Of a stretch of DNA of 64,000 nucleotides, positions 54,762-62,984 are shown piece by piece. The position numbers and the translations under genes were made by a program. The stretch is from Deltaproteobacteria bacterium (GTDB lineage Bacteria; Myxococcota; Myxococcia; Myxococcales; 40CM-4-68-19): assembly GCA_025358085.1 (NCBI GenBank), contig JANYKT010000102.1, forward strand, positions 18,440 to 82,439, written 5' to 3'. The notes under the pieces are model-generated. The model was not told the DNA's origin. It made no database searches and saw nothing but the letters and a program-made list of their open reading frames with translations. Numbering within the stretch: the stretch's first letter is position 1; every line of letters begins with the position of its first letter.

Positions 54762-57080
54762 ATGCTGAATCGTCGTCTCGTAGCGGCCTGTGCATTCTTG
54801 TTGCTCTGCGCCTGCGGCAAGGGATCCTCAATTAATGTTACCCCGCCAGACGCGGGCCCCGCCTGCGCCACGCTGGCCGACTGCGCGGGCGGGCAGGTCT
54901 GCCTCAACGCCCAATGCGTCCCCTTCTGCCACGCGACCGCTGACTGCCCTGCCACCCAGGTCTGCGAGGAGGGCATTTGTCGCGCCCCCGCCTGCGGCAA
55001 CGACTCCCAATGCGCGAGCGGACAGTCCTGCTTCAACGCTCAATGCGTCCCCCGCTGCCACGCGGCCGCTGACTGCACTGCCACCCAGGTCTGCGAGGAG
55101 GGCATTTGTCTGGCCCCCGCCTGTGGCAGCGACTCCCAATGCGCGAGCGGACAGTCCTGCCTCAACAGCAAATGCTCGATCTCGCCGGGGGCAACCCAGG
55201 TTGCCCACTGCGACCTGACGCCGAATCCTGCCGAGGTCCGCGTCGGCGCGTCGAACCCCACCGTTCAACTCAAGGCGCTGGCGCAGGACTCGGGCGGCCG
55301 CGGGATGGCTTACGGCAAGTACACCTGGTCCGTCCCAGGAGGGCCCGGCACCGTCGACCAGTCGGGTCTCGTCACCGGCACTGCGGCAGGCGAAATCACT
55401 GTGAGCGCGGCCGTCACCGGCGGCACCGCCACTTGCACCTCAACCATCCACTCTTATGGTGCGCAAACTTTGGGCGCGCTGCGCGTCACCGTCATCAACA
55501 TCGACAGCAAGGAACCAGTCGCTGGCGCCCAGGTGCTGGTTGGCGCGAGTATAAAAGTCACCGGACCCGATGGGGTCGCGAGCTTTGCCAACGAGACCGG
55601 GACCCTGGACGTGCATGTCTTCGCCTCGGGTTACGGCTACACCTCGTTCATCCAGACCAATGCGAAGGACGTTCTCGTTCCGCTGACCCCGTACATCGCG
55701 GCCACGAGGCGCAGCGGCTTCACCGGTCACATGTGCGATCAGCGCACCGGGCCCTCTGACACTGTCTGCCCGCCCGAAGGCGACTTCTCCCGGCTCGCCG
55801 GGCAGGGCGAAGCTGTCCACCTGGCCTTCTTCGGCAGCAGCATCCCCAACAGCCTGCTGGACCTTTCCGTCGACACCCTGCTGGGCACTTCTCACTCGGT
55901 CAACATCACGCTCGGAGGCAGCAACATCACCAAGGAACTGCCGTACGGCCTGGTGCTGGGCGTCGGCTCGAACCTCTTCGGCACCCAGGACTATCGGGCC
56001 TTCGTCGACCCGGGCAAGCGCGCCATCTGGGGCCTCGGTGGCAACATCAACCTCGCTTCGGTGGTGACCGCGCTGGGCCCGGTGCTTTCGGGCAGTAGCG
56101 GCGGAAACATCGACATAGGGAGCCTGCTTCCGCAGGTTTTGCCGCTCTTGGGCAAGCTGCAGGCGGGCGCGCTCGTGGACGTCCAGGCATCTCCCCCGGC
56201 TGCTGGCGGGCCGGGAACCTTTGCGCCTGTCGCTGTTCCGCTGAACACGCCTTTGCGCCTGCGCGTGCAGGCCAAGTCGCCCGACCTCCCCATGCTCGAC
56301 GGCAAGTACCTCGATGGCGCGCTGGTGGTGGCAGGGGCCATGGACTACCCGGTCGGCTTCCTGCCGCTGGGCCTGACCGCGGGCCTCTCCGCCAAGGATC
56401 CGAACAAGGCCAACACGGCCAGGGTGCTGGACCCGACCTGCGACCCCAGCGGCGGCCCGGCCGCGTGCGCAACCAGCATCCTGCCCTTCAAGATGGCGCC
56501 GCCGAACAACGGCGCCGAGGGCAGCAAGTATGGCGTGGCGCTCCTGGCCCTCAACTTTGACGGGCTGTCGCCGGGATCCACTGCGCGCGTGGCAGTCAGT
56601 GGCCTCATTCAGACGCTGGACAAGATCGACTACGTCGCTCCCGGCGCCGCTGCCGTGAACGTGCCCTTCCCGGAGCCGTACCTGAACCTGCCCGCGACCG
56701 CCTCCATCAGCATCGCCAAGACGGGCCGTCAGCTGACGATCGGCGCACCAGCGGACGCGCGCGCGCAGATCTTCCGCTTCGAACTGGAGAACAACGCCCG
56801 CCTTGCCTGGAACATCTGGATCAGCCCGGCGGCCGCGGCGGGCGGTGCCATCACTCTGCCCGATCCCTCGGCGTCCGCCATCGGGCTGACCGACCCCTTC
56901 GCCGACGCGGCGGACGCCTCCGGGAAGATCGCTGGCCCATCGGCGCGCCTGCTGAGCTTGAAGCTCACCACGGCCGTCACCGCCGAGCAGCTCGAGACCT
57001 TCGGCGGGCCGGTCGGACTCGACCAGATCGGGACCAACCTGTCCGCGTTCACCGCCTTGCAGGTTCCGGTCTCGCCCTAG
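54762..57080 (+). CDS. Large Cys-repeat lipoprotein with Ig-like domain
   Basis: The ATG at 54762 gives 772 residues. The signal peptide ends in a lipobox LCAC (Cys18 by count). Residues 35-140 hold Cys-rich repeats: two near-identical 43-residue units (47-89 and 90-132, CxxxQC-type) and a partial third. An Ig-like (BIG2) module (~145-230) and a carboxypeptidase-regulatory-type beta segment (~240-300) follow; the last ~470 residues are not recognised. Such layouts mark surface-exposed myxobacterial lipoproteins. It is divergent from the CAP gene. Confidence 0.85.
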   Translation: MLNRRLVAACAFLLLCACGKGSSINVTPPDAGPACATLADCAGGQVCLNAQCVPFCHATADCPATQVCEEGICRAPACGNDSQCASGQSCFNAQCVPRCHAAADCTATQVCEEGICLAPACGSDSQCASGQSCLNSKCSISPGATQVAHCDLTPNPAEVRVGASNPTVQLKALAQDSGGRGMAYGKYTWSVPGGPGTVDQSGLVTGTAAGEITVSAAVTGGTATCTSTIHSYGAQTLGALRVTVINIDSKEPVAGAQVLVGASIKVTGPDGVASFANETGTLDVHVFASGYGYTSFIQTNAKDVLVPLTPYIAATRRSGFTGHMCDQRTGPSDTVCPPEGDFSRLAGQGEAVHLAFFGSSIPNSLLDLSVDTLLGTSHSVNITLGGSNITKELPYGLVLGVGSNLFGTQDYRAFVDPGKRAIWGLGGNINLASVVTALGPVLSGSSGGNIDIGSLLPQVLPLLGKLQAGALVDVQASPPAAGGPGTFAPVAVPLNTPLRLRVQAKSPDLPMLDGKYLDGALVVAGAMDYPVGFLPLGLTAGLSAKDPNKANTARVLDPTCDPSGGPAACATSILPFKMAPPNNGAEGSKYGVALLALNFDGLSPGSTARVAVSGLIQTLDKIDYVAPGAAAVNVPFPEPYLNLPATASISIAKTGRQLTIGAPADARAQIFRFELENNARLAWNIWISPAAAAGGAITLPDPSASAIGLTDPFADAADASGKIAGPSARLLSLKLTTAVTAEQLETFGGPVGLDQIGTNLSAFTALQVPVSP
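54900..55157 (+). repeat. Two tandem 129-bp repeats in the Cys-repeat lipoprotein
   Basis: Copies at 54900-55028 and 55029-55157 differ at about 10 of 129 positions, mostly at third-codon or Arg/Leu-type changes. A partial third copy follows. The near-identity at DNA level points to a recent duplication, so copy number may vary between strains. Confidence 0.88.
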
Positions 57081-57132
57081 CTGAATCTGGCGCGCAGGCG
57101 CGGTGCCGGTTAGGCTCAACAGGTCGGTCAAA

Positions 57133-57219
57133 GGAGGTGATGGCATGTCGGAAGCAACTAGACGCTTAGCGTGTGCCATCGCCTTCGCCGCTGTCCGGGC
57201 GTAGGCGATAAAGGTGCAC
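57133..57219 (+). promoter_or_regulatory. Predicted SD-sequestering RNA switch before tatA
   Basis: Segment 57133-57147, which holds the ribosome binding site and ATG of a short leader ORF, can pair with 57172-57186 as an uninterrupted 15-bp stem (11 Watson-Crick, 4 wobble). The same second segment (ATCGCC, 57178-57183, and GTGC, 57173-57176) can instead pair with GGCGAT (57204-57209) and GCAC (57216-57219), with CGCC/GGCG nested inside. The folds are mutually exclusive, as in attenuators, and an intrinsic terminator follows at 57232. This is a structure read by eye, not a known riboswitch family. The ligand, if any, is unknown. Confidence 0.55.
57145..57204 (+). CDS. 19-residue leader ORF with near-perfect ribosome binding site
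   Basis: The frame ATG 57145 to TAG 57202 encodes a short basic/hydrophobic peptide (Met-Ser-Glu-Ala-Thr-Arg-Arg start, Ala-rich middle). It is preceded by AAAGGAGGTGAT (57130-57141), matching the full complement of the 16S rRNA 3' end over 12 bases, at ideal spacing. Its stop codon sits beside the anti-sequestering arm. A shorter frame from ATG 57140 (nine residues) is also possible. Likely a leader peptide or tiny gene; no function can be read. Confidence 0.55.
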   Translation: MSEATRRLACAIAFAAVRA

Positions 57220-57231
57220 GTACGTCGGGCG

Positions 57232-57265
57232 GCGGGGATTCATCCGGATCCCCGCTGCTTTTTTT
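57232..57265 (+). terminator. Intrinsic terminator between the leader ORF and tatA
   Basis: GCGGGGAT (57232-57239) pairs with GTCCCCGC-type sequence ending at 57255 (GGATCCCCGC strand) around a small loop, followed by seven T (57259-57265). It is a textbook Rho-independent terminator on the plus strand, between the leader ORF and tatA. It could end a small RNA or attenuate transcription into tatA and the two-component genes. Confidence 0.8.
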
Positions 57266-57359
57266 CGCGATCCCCTGCTCCAATTTCGAACTCCGCGGCA
57301 GATTCACCTTTGAGATCCCCCCGGGTTCCCTGTATGCAATCACTTTCGGAGGCTTCGTC

Positions 57360-57545
57360 ATGCGACTCGGTTTCGGCGAGATCCTGGTAGTCTTGGTCTT
57401 GGCACTCCTGTTTTTTGGCCCGTCCAAGCTTCCCGCACTCGGCTCCAGTTTGGGCGAGGCTATCCGCGGCTTCAAGAGAGGCCTGAACGCGGTCGATGAA
57501 GAAGAGCCGACCGCCGCTGCCAAGAAGCAGCTGCCACCCTCGTAA
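57360..57545 (+). CDS. tatA: Twin-arginine translocase subunit TatA/E
   Basis: TatA forms the pore-like part of the Tat export system for folded proteins. The 61-residue protein begins MRLGFGEILVVLVLALLFFGPSKLPAL, one membrane helix (~5-20) followed by the amphipathic helix GSSLGEAIRGFKRGL, the standard TatA pattern, and a charged tail. GGAGG lies 8 nt upstream. No tatB or tatC is in the window, so it is an isolated copy. It is just before the histidine kinase, only 2 nt away. Confidence 0.92.
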   Translation: MRLGFGEILVVLVLALLFFGPSKLPALGSSLGEAIRGFKRGLNAVDEEEPTAAAKKQLPPS

Positions 57546-57547
57546 AA

Positions 57548-59050
57548 GTGTCGCTGCGGCTGCAGCTCGTCGCGCTCTTCACGGCGGTGCTCGCGGGCAC
57601 GCTGCTCGCCGCTACGGCTTTGGGCCTGCGCATCGCGCAGGGCTCGGTAGAGACAGAAATTCGCAAGCGCACCGACGAGCTCGCCTTCGCGACCACCGTC
57701 GGTCTCAAAAAGGCCGGCTCCGACGACGAGCTTCTTTCCGAGGAGCTGGCCGCTACGGTTCGCATGCACCGAGGACTTCTCCGCGCCGAGCTGACCCGGC
57801 AGGCGGCGTTGGGAATCGACGCCGAGTTCACGGTCGCGCGCTCTAGCCCCAGTGGAATTGATTTTACTCGCACCCGCGGCCCCGCGGCGCGCACGTCCAC
57901 TGAAGTGCTGGAGGATCCGGAAGCTGGCCGCGTGGTCCGCGTGGTCATGCCCTTCAGCGACTCGCGCGGCGGCCGGGCTCGGCTGGTGCTGCTGGCCTCG
58001 CTCGGCGAAGCGCAACGGCTGGTCGCGGCCGAGCGGCGCGCGCTCTTGCAGGTCGCGCTCGGCGCCAGCCTCTTCCTGGTGATCGCCTTCTGGATCCTGC
58101 TCGGTCGAATCCTCATCCGGCGCGTCTCCGCGCTCGAGGCGACCATGCGCGCGGTCGAAGGCGGGCAACTTGCGGTGGTGGCGCCGGGGCCGGCGGAGGG
58201 CGGCGACGAACTCGCCTATCTCGCCCGCGGGTTCAACCGCATGCTCGCGCAGATCCGCGGTTTCAATGCCGAGCTGACGCGCAAGATCGAAGACGCCACG
58301 GCCGAGCTGACGCGCAAGAACCGCACCCTGGAGGAGCTCAACGAGCTTCTGGTCGCCGCGCGGCGCGACCTCACCGCCAAAGAGCGGCTGGCCGCGCTGG
58401 GACAGCTCGCCGGCACCATCGCGCACGAGCTCGGCAATCCTTTGAACGCGCTCTCTGGTCACCTGCAGCTCATCGCGCGCCGAACCGATGTCTCCGATCC
58501 GGCGAAGGCTCAAGTCGCCATCGTCAACGCCGAGGCGCAGCGAATGGCGCAGATCATCCGTCGCTTCCTCGACCAGACCCGCGGCTTCACACCGACGGCG
58601 GAGGAGGTTCCGCTGGGGCCCCTGGTCGACGCGGCGCTCGATCTCACGCTCGGTACGGAAGCGCGCGCGAAGATCCAGGTCACGCGTGAAGTCGAATCTG
58701 GCGCGGTGCGAACCGACCCAGGCCTGGTCCGGCACCTGCTCACCAACCTGGTCGCAAACGCCATCGACGCCATGCCGCAGGGCGGGCGGCTGGATGTGCG
58801 AGCGCACCGCGACGGCCCCGACCTGGTGCTGCGCGTGGCCGACAGCGGCGTCGGGATGGCGCCCGAGGTGAAACGGCACATCTTCGAACCTTTTTTCACC
58901 ACCAAGCCGAAGGGCAAGGGAACGGGTCTGGGGCTCGCCATCTGCAAGGAGATCGCGCGGGCACTGAAGGGACGAATCGACGTCGAGAGCGAGCCGGGCC
59001 GCGGCTCTGCGTTCACCGTCCGCTTCCCCGCCGAACGGGTCCCTTCCTAA
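57548..59050 (+). CDS. Sensor histidine kinase
   Basis: This 500-residue kinase has an N-terminal membrane helix (~6-28), a periplasmic sensor of ~145 residues, a second helix (~176-192), a HAMP domain (~193-250), a coiled region, a HisKA domain with phosphorylated His293 (TIAHELGNPLN), and HATPase_c (~390-500, LVANAIDAMPQGG, FTTKPKGKGTGLGLAI). GTG start immediately after tatA. The next gene is its likely response regulator. The sensed signal is unknown. Confidence 0.92.
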   Translation: MSLRLQLVALFTAVLAGTLLAATALGLRIAQGSVETEIRKRTDELAFATTVGLKKAGSDDELLSEELAATVRMHRGLLRAELTRQAALGIDAEFTVARSSPSGIDFTRTRGPAARTSTEVLEDPEAGRVVRVVMPFSDSRGGRARLVLLASLGEAQRLVAAERRALLQVALGASLFLVIAFWILLGRILIRRVSALEATMRAVEGGQLAVVAPGPAEGGDELAYLARGFNRMLAQIRGFNAELTRKIEDATAELTRKNRTLEELNELLVAARRDLTAKERLAALGQLAGTIAHELGNPLNALSGHLQLIARRTDVSDPAKAQVAIVNAEAQRMAQIIRRFLDQTRGFTPTAEEVPLGPLVDAALDLTLGTEARAKIQVTREVESGAVRTDPGLVRHLLTNLVANAIDAMPQGGRLDVRAHRDGPDLVLRVADSGVGMAPEVKRHIFEPFFTTKPKGKGTGLGLAICKEIARALKGRIDVESEPGRGSAFTVRFPAERVPS

Positions 59051-59087
59051 AAGCGAAGCGGCCGCAATATTCTGTAGACTGAAAACG

Positions 59088-60500
59088 ATGACCGGTCCGG
59101 CACGGATATTGGTGGTGGATGACGACCTCGCCTCGCGGGGGCTGATGGAGCAGGTGCTCGCGGAAGACGGCCACCAGATCATCACCTGCGGCGACGGCGC
59201 CGAGGCCATCCGGATGCTCGCGCAGGAGCCCGACGCCTGGGACGCGGTGGTGAGTGACATCCGGATGGTCGAAGCCGACGGGCTCGAGGTGCTCGACTGG
59301 GTCCGCAAGAACGCAGTCGAGACGCCTGTGTTGTTGGTGACTGCCTTCGGCAATGTCGATGGCGCAGTGGACGCCATCAAGCGCGGCGCCTACGACTACA
59401 TCTCCAAGCCGTACGATGTAGCGGCCGTCAAACTCGTCGTCGACCGCGCGCTCCGGCACCGGCGGCTCGCCGCCGAGAATCGCCGGCTCAAGCGAGAGAT
59501 CCGCGAGAAGTACTCGCTGCAAAATGTGATCGGCCGCAGCGAAGGGATGCTGCAGGTCTACAAGACCGCCGCGCGCGTCGCCCTCACCGACGCCACCGTT
59601 CTGGTCGCAGGCGAGAGCGGCACCGGGAAGGAGTTGGTCGCCCGCGCCATCCACACTGCCTCCGGGCGCAGCGCGGGACCGTTCATCGCCGTGGACTGCA
59701 GCGCCATCGCCGAGGGCCTGCTCGAGAGCGAGCTGTTCGGCCACGCCCGCGGGTCGTTCACCGGCGCCATTGGCGCGCGCCGCGGTCTCTTCGAGGAAGC
59801 CTCCGGCGGAACTCTTTTCCTCGACGAGATCGGCGATATCGGTGCCCGTATCCAGGCGCAGCTTTTGCGCGTCTTGCAGGAGCACGAGATCCGCCGCGTT
59901 GGCGAATCGGTGGCGGTGCGCGTGGATGCGCGCGTGGTCGTGGCCACCAACAAGGACCTCGCCGGCCTGGTGCGAGCGCAAAAATTTCGCGAGGACCTCT
60001 ATTACCGGCTCAATGTAGTCACCATCCGGCTACCGCCCCTGCGCGATCGGCGCGAGGACATTCCGCTGCTCGCAGAGTATTTCGCGGCCCGACACGCCGG
60101 AGTGCGCGGGGCCTCGCTGACCACCGATGCGCGCGATGCGCTGGTTGCCTACGACTGGCCCGGCAACGTGCGCGAGCTCGACAACGCCATCGCGCGCGCT
60201 CTCGCGCTGAACCCGGGCGGCACTATCCTTCCCGAAGATCTGCCGGACGCCGTTCGTGCACAAGCTCCTCGGCACGCCCGCCGCACGCAGCCTTCCCAGC
60301 CGCTTCTGCCTGTTCCAAGCCAGCCCCCGCCGGTTGATTCGCTGGTTGGGGACCATCCCACTCTCGACGAACTCAACCGCCGCTACGCAGAGCGGATCCT
60401 GCGGGAGCAGGCCGGTAACAAGACCCGCGCAGCCGAGGTGCTGGGGATCGACCGCAAGACGCTTTCGCGGCTGCTGGACAAGGAGGAATCATTTTCTTGA
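59088..60500 (+). CDS. NtrC-family sigma-54 response regulator
   Basis: The 470-residue regulator has a receiver domain with Asp57 (VVSDIRM), acidic pair in VVDDDLAS, and Lys in SKPYDV; a sigma-54 AAA+ domain with Walker A GESGTGKE at 175-182, GSFTGA near 222 (the loop that contacts sigma-54), and a Walker B LDEIGD near 245; and a C-terminal Fis-type helix-turn-helix (RAAEVLGIDRKTLSRLL). It should activate sigma-54 promoters when phosphorylated by the upstream kinase. I find no clear sigma-54 site in this window. Confidence 0.95.
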   Translation: MTGPARILVVDDDLASRGLMEQVLAEDGHQIITCGDGAEAIRMLAQEPDAWDAVVSDIRMVEADGLEVLDWVRKNAVETPVLLVTAFGNVDGAVDAIKRGAYDYISKPYDVAAVKLVVDRALRHRRLAAENRRLKREIREKYSLQNVIGRSEGMLQVYKTAARVALTDATVLVAGESGTGKELVARAIHTASGRSAGPFIAVDCSAIAEGLLESELFGHARGSFTGAIGARRGLFEEASGGTLFLDEIGDIGARIQAQLLRVLQEHEIRRVGESVAVRVDARVVVATNKDLAGLVRAQKFREDLYYRLNVVTIRLPPLRDRREDIPLLAEYFAARHAGVRGASLTTDARDALVAYDWPGNVRELDNAIARALALNPGGTILPEDLPDAVRAQAPRHARRTQPSQPLLPVPSQPPPVDSLVGDHPTLDELNRRYAERILREQAGNKTRAAEVLGIDRKTLSRLLDKEESFS

Positions 60501-60545
60501 TTGCGGAAAACGGTTTCAGCAGGTTTGACAGCGAGCTTTGTCGAA

Positions 60546-60575
60546 TTGGCTACGATCGATAGAAATCGATACATT
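60546..60575 (+). promoter_or_regulatory. Candidate promoter and dyad for the 60703 gene
   Basis: TTGGCT (60546-60551) and TACATT (60570-60575), each matching consensus at 4 of 6 positions with 18-nt spacing, form a weak sigma-70 promoter. Between them ATCGAT-AGAA-ATCGAT (60555-60570) forms a symmetric dyad positioned over the spacer, where a repressor could bind. It lies in the 203-nt gap after the NtrC-type gene; the rest of this gap shows nothing else clear. Confidence 0.35.
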
Positions 60576-60702
60576 GTGAGTGAAGGGGCCACAGACGGAA
60601 ATCAAGCTATTTCAGCTATTTGCGTTGTCCGTGAAGGTTTGGCCGGCTCCGTGCATCAAACGAGGTCATCGGCGCCAACCGGAATTGGCGCACGGAGGCC
60701 TC

Positions 60703-60924
60703 ATGCAGCGTTCAGAGCGGAACCACGGGCAGGCGCGTCTCAACAGGCTCCACCTCATTGGTCGGGTGCAGGTTGCTTACGAAAATCTCAAAGACACCAT
60801 GCAGCGCTACCATGACGATTCGCCGCGCGCACGCGCCGCCATCGCCTCGGCAAAGCGCCGTTTGCACCTGCTGAACCGAGCCTTGGCCATGCTCGCGCTC
60901 GAGGCCGCCGGCCAGGCTGCGTAA
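60703..60924 (+). CDS. Small helical hypothetical protein
   Basis: The 73-residue protein from ATG 60703 has GGAGG 4 nt upstream. It is basic and helical (LNRLHLIGRVQVAYENLKDTMQRYH, ARAAIASAKRRLHLLNRALAML) with no membrane segment. An upstream frame could extend it by 41 residues, but the ribosome binding site supports this start. Not recognised; it may be a small DNA- or RNA-binding or regulatory protein. Confidence 0.68.
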   Translation: MQRSERNHGQARLNRLHLIGRVQVAYENLKDTMQRYHDDSPRARAAIASAKRRLHLLNRALAMLALEAAGQAA

Positions 60925-60984
60925 CACCGCTTCATCAGGAAGTGTGACGGTGCAAGCGTGGCACCGCGCGTTGCCTAGTCCACC

Positions 60985-61010
60985 TTTGTGACGGCCGGTT
61001 CCGTCACAAA
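60985..61010. repeat. Perfect 10-bp inverted repeat between convergent genes
   Basis: TTTGTGACGG (60985-60994) and CCGTCACAAA (61001-61010) are exact inverted copies around CCGGTT. It lies between the plus-strand gene ending at 60924 and the minus-strand gene ending at 61140. It could be a bidirectional terminator or an operator; no T tract follows on either strand. Confidence 0.6.
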
Positions 61011-61139
61011 GTTGGCCGGGCAGACGGGCCACGCAGATCGACACCGTGTCCGATCGGCGACGCTTGGACTTCATGGCCTTCCAGCCCCGCCATGGGCGCG
61101 CCTGCCGAGGTGAATGGCCAGCTCTGGATCCTTCAGCAA

Positions 61140-62132
61140 TCAGTCGGAGCCGACGTGCCAGCTGATGCCAAGCGTCGCGTCGGCGAGCCAGAGGCCGGTT
61201 GGCCAGAGGTGAGCGAGCGCAGCGGAGAGCCCGAGCCGCACGGGGCCCAATTGCTTCTCGAGACCGAGCGAGGCTTGCGCCGCCCAGGCGCCGTCCTGCG
61301 CGGGCTGTGCGACGCCGAGGCCAGACGTGATGGAGAGGAATCCCCAGGTGCGCTTCGCCGAGATGTTCAGCTCCCAGCGCTGCGCCCAGTCGAGCGTGGC
61401 GGCGCCGAAAGCGCTCCACGGATCGCGCGAGCGGTGCGAGACCCCGCCCTGCGAAGGGGTGCTGAGATCGGTCACCCACGCAGAGGCCGCGAGCGCGACT
61501 TTCCACGCGGAGTCGGGCCGCCCTTCGAGATCGAGCGCGAGCCCCGCCGCACGCAGCCGCGTCCCATGCAGAGACTCGTCGCGGCCGAGGATCGAGAGGC
61601 CCGCAAGGTCGCCATGCACCCCGAGCTTCGCGACCGTGCGCGCGAGACCCGCGGATTGCGGCGCCGTCCGCAGCTCTACCTCCCACGAGAGATCACCATG
61701 CGAGACCTCCGCGCCGAAGATGACCGCGCGGCGCTCTGGTGCGCGATCGCTCGCGAGCGTTTCCGCGCCCCCAATCAGCGTCACTTCGCCGCTCTGCGCA
61801 CGGACCAGAAGCTCGAGGTGACGCTCACCCATGCGGCCGGCGGCGCTTTCGAGCGAAGCGTCCAAAGAATGCGGCTCTTCCTCCGCGCGTCCCGCAGGTT
61901 CGGACGGGGCGCCATCGGTTCCGTCGGGAAGTTCCCCAGGTTCATCGGAGCTGCCGGGAACGAGCGTTGGATCACCACCAGTCGCAGGGTCTTCTTCCGC
62001 TCCACCGGTGGAAGCGTGCTCGGAACCGTGGGCCGAATCCGGCGCGGCGGCGGCAGCCCCGCTCGCGACCTTGGCCGTAGCCGCGGAGGCAGGCCCAGCC
62101 TGGGTGAGAAGCAAGGTGAGCAGGAGCAGCAT
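61140..62132 (-). CDS. Exported hypothetical protein, possible outer-membrane barrel
   Basis: The 330-residue protein has a signal peptide (MLLLLTLLLTQAGPASA) then a ~75-residue low-complexity segment rich in Gly, Ser, Asp, Glu and Pro (~20-90), and a C-terminal half (~105-330) with alternating strand patterns and Trp/Gly ends (WELNISAKRTW and LGISWHVG), which suggests a barrel or beta-sandwich. Family not recognised. A longer frame extends upstream but overlaps the phosphatase gene. Confidence 0.68.
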   Translation of the reverse strand: MLLLLTLLLTQAGPASAATAKVASGAAAAAPDSAHGSEHASTGGAEEDPATGGDPTLVPGSSDEPGELPDGTDGAPSEPAGRAEEEPHSLDASLESAAGRMGERHLELLVRAQSGEVTLIGGAETLASDRAPERRAVIFGAEVSHGDLSWEVELRTAPQSAGLARTVAKLGVHGDLAGLSILGRDESLHGTRLRAAGLALDLEGRPDSAWKVALAASAWVTDLSTPSQGGVSHRSRDPWSAFGAATLDWAQRWELNISAKRTWGFLSITSGLGVAQPAQDGAWAAQASLGLEKQLGPVRLGLSAALAHLWPTGLWLADATLGISWHVGSD

Positions 62133-62239
62133 GGTCCATTTCCGAACCGCGGGATGCGGTGGAAGCGCCTTGAGCACGAACCGTGCCGACCATTTTGGAC
62201 AGGCGTAAGCACCATGCGAAAATAGCGTCCGGGAAGCAG

Positions 62240-62926
62240 CTATCGCGGGAAGGAGCGTAGTGCTTCTGCCGCGCCATCGAGCGTAGTGAAGGCGGCGTGC
62301 TGCAGGCCATGCTCGACGCAGTAGCGCTGCAGGAAGCTGCCCTCGCGCGCGAACACCTGGTCCGAGAATTGTGCCAGGCAGCGATCGGCGAAGCCGTCCC
62401 CGACTCCGATGACGAATCGCGCGCCCTCGCGCCGCACCTGCGCCACCGGCACCCGCTTGCACGAGCCGCACACGACGCAGCCCTCCGCGCGCGATTCCTC
62501 CTCGCCGGGAAAGCGCACGCGCACCCCGTCAGGAGAGAAAATACCCTCGTTGGCCATCACCCGCACATGCGCGCGCAGGTCCTTTGGCAGGTGCTCCGCA
62601 AGCACCGCGTCGATGTATTGCCGAAGCCCGCCCGAGGCGAGCACAAACGGCGCCCCACGATCGCGGCAGGCCAGGACCAGCGCGGCAAAGCCGGGTCGCA
62701 GCCGCGCCGCCGAGACCGCGAACGCGCGCACCTCTTCTTCCGTCGCGACGACGTGCTGGTAGATGGTCTCGATGATGCCGCGCGTGTCGAGGTCGCCGCG
62801 GCGGAAGCGCGCGCTCGCGTCTTCCCAGTGAGCCGCGCCGCCGAAGTGCCTGCTGATCTCGTCGCCGATGTCCAGCAGCGTGGCGGTGCCGTCGAAATCA
62901 CACACAACCGCTAGAGGAGATTGCAC
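62240..62926 (-). CDS. MtnX-like HAD phosphatase
   Basis: The 228-residue protein is a HAD-IB phosphatase: DFDGT (~10-14) is motif I with the nucleophile Asp, ASGGLRQ near 97 is motif II-like, and GVGDGFADRC near 178 is motif IV. A CGSCKR Cys pair (~152-157) resembles the insertion in MtnX (2-hydroxy-3-keto-5-methylthiopentenyl-1-phosphate phosphatase) of the methionine salvage pathway. No other mtn gene is in the window, so the substrate assignment is by similarity only. Confidence 0.85.
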   Translation of the reverse strand: MQSPLAVVCDFDGTATLLDIGDEISRHFGGAAHWEDASARFRRGDLDTRGIIETIYQHVVATEEEVRAFAVSAARLRPGFAALVLACRDRGAPFVLASGGLRQYIDAVLAEHLPKDLRAHVRVMANEGIFSPDGVRVRFPGEEESRAEGCVVCGSCKRVPVAQVRREGARFVIGVGDGFADRCLAQFSDQVFAREGSFLQRYCVEHGLQHAAFTTLDGAAEALRSFPR

Positions 62927-62984
62927 GGCGCGGGTGGTAACGCGCGAGGCGGTCGCTCCGCAAGTGCATGCTAGATCTCGCGCC

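Noticed and set aside
57158..59380. A 740-codon minus-strand frame over tatA and the kinase
   Set aside because: TatA, the kinase and the regulator on the plus strand have all family motifs.
60958..60976. Sigma-54 promoter (TGGCAC near TTGC)
   Set aside because: The spacing between the GG and GC elements is one base too long and no gene follows in that direction within range.
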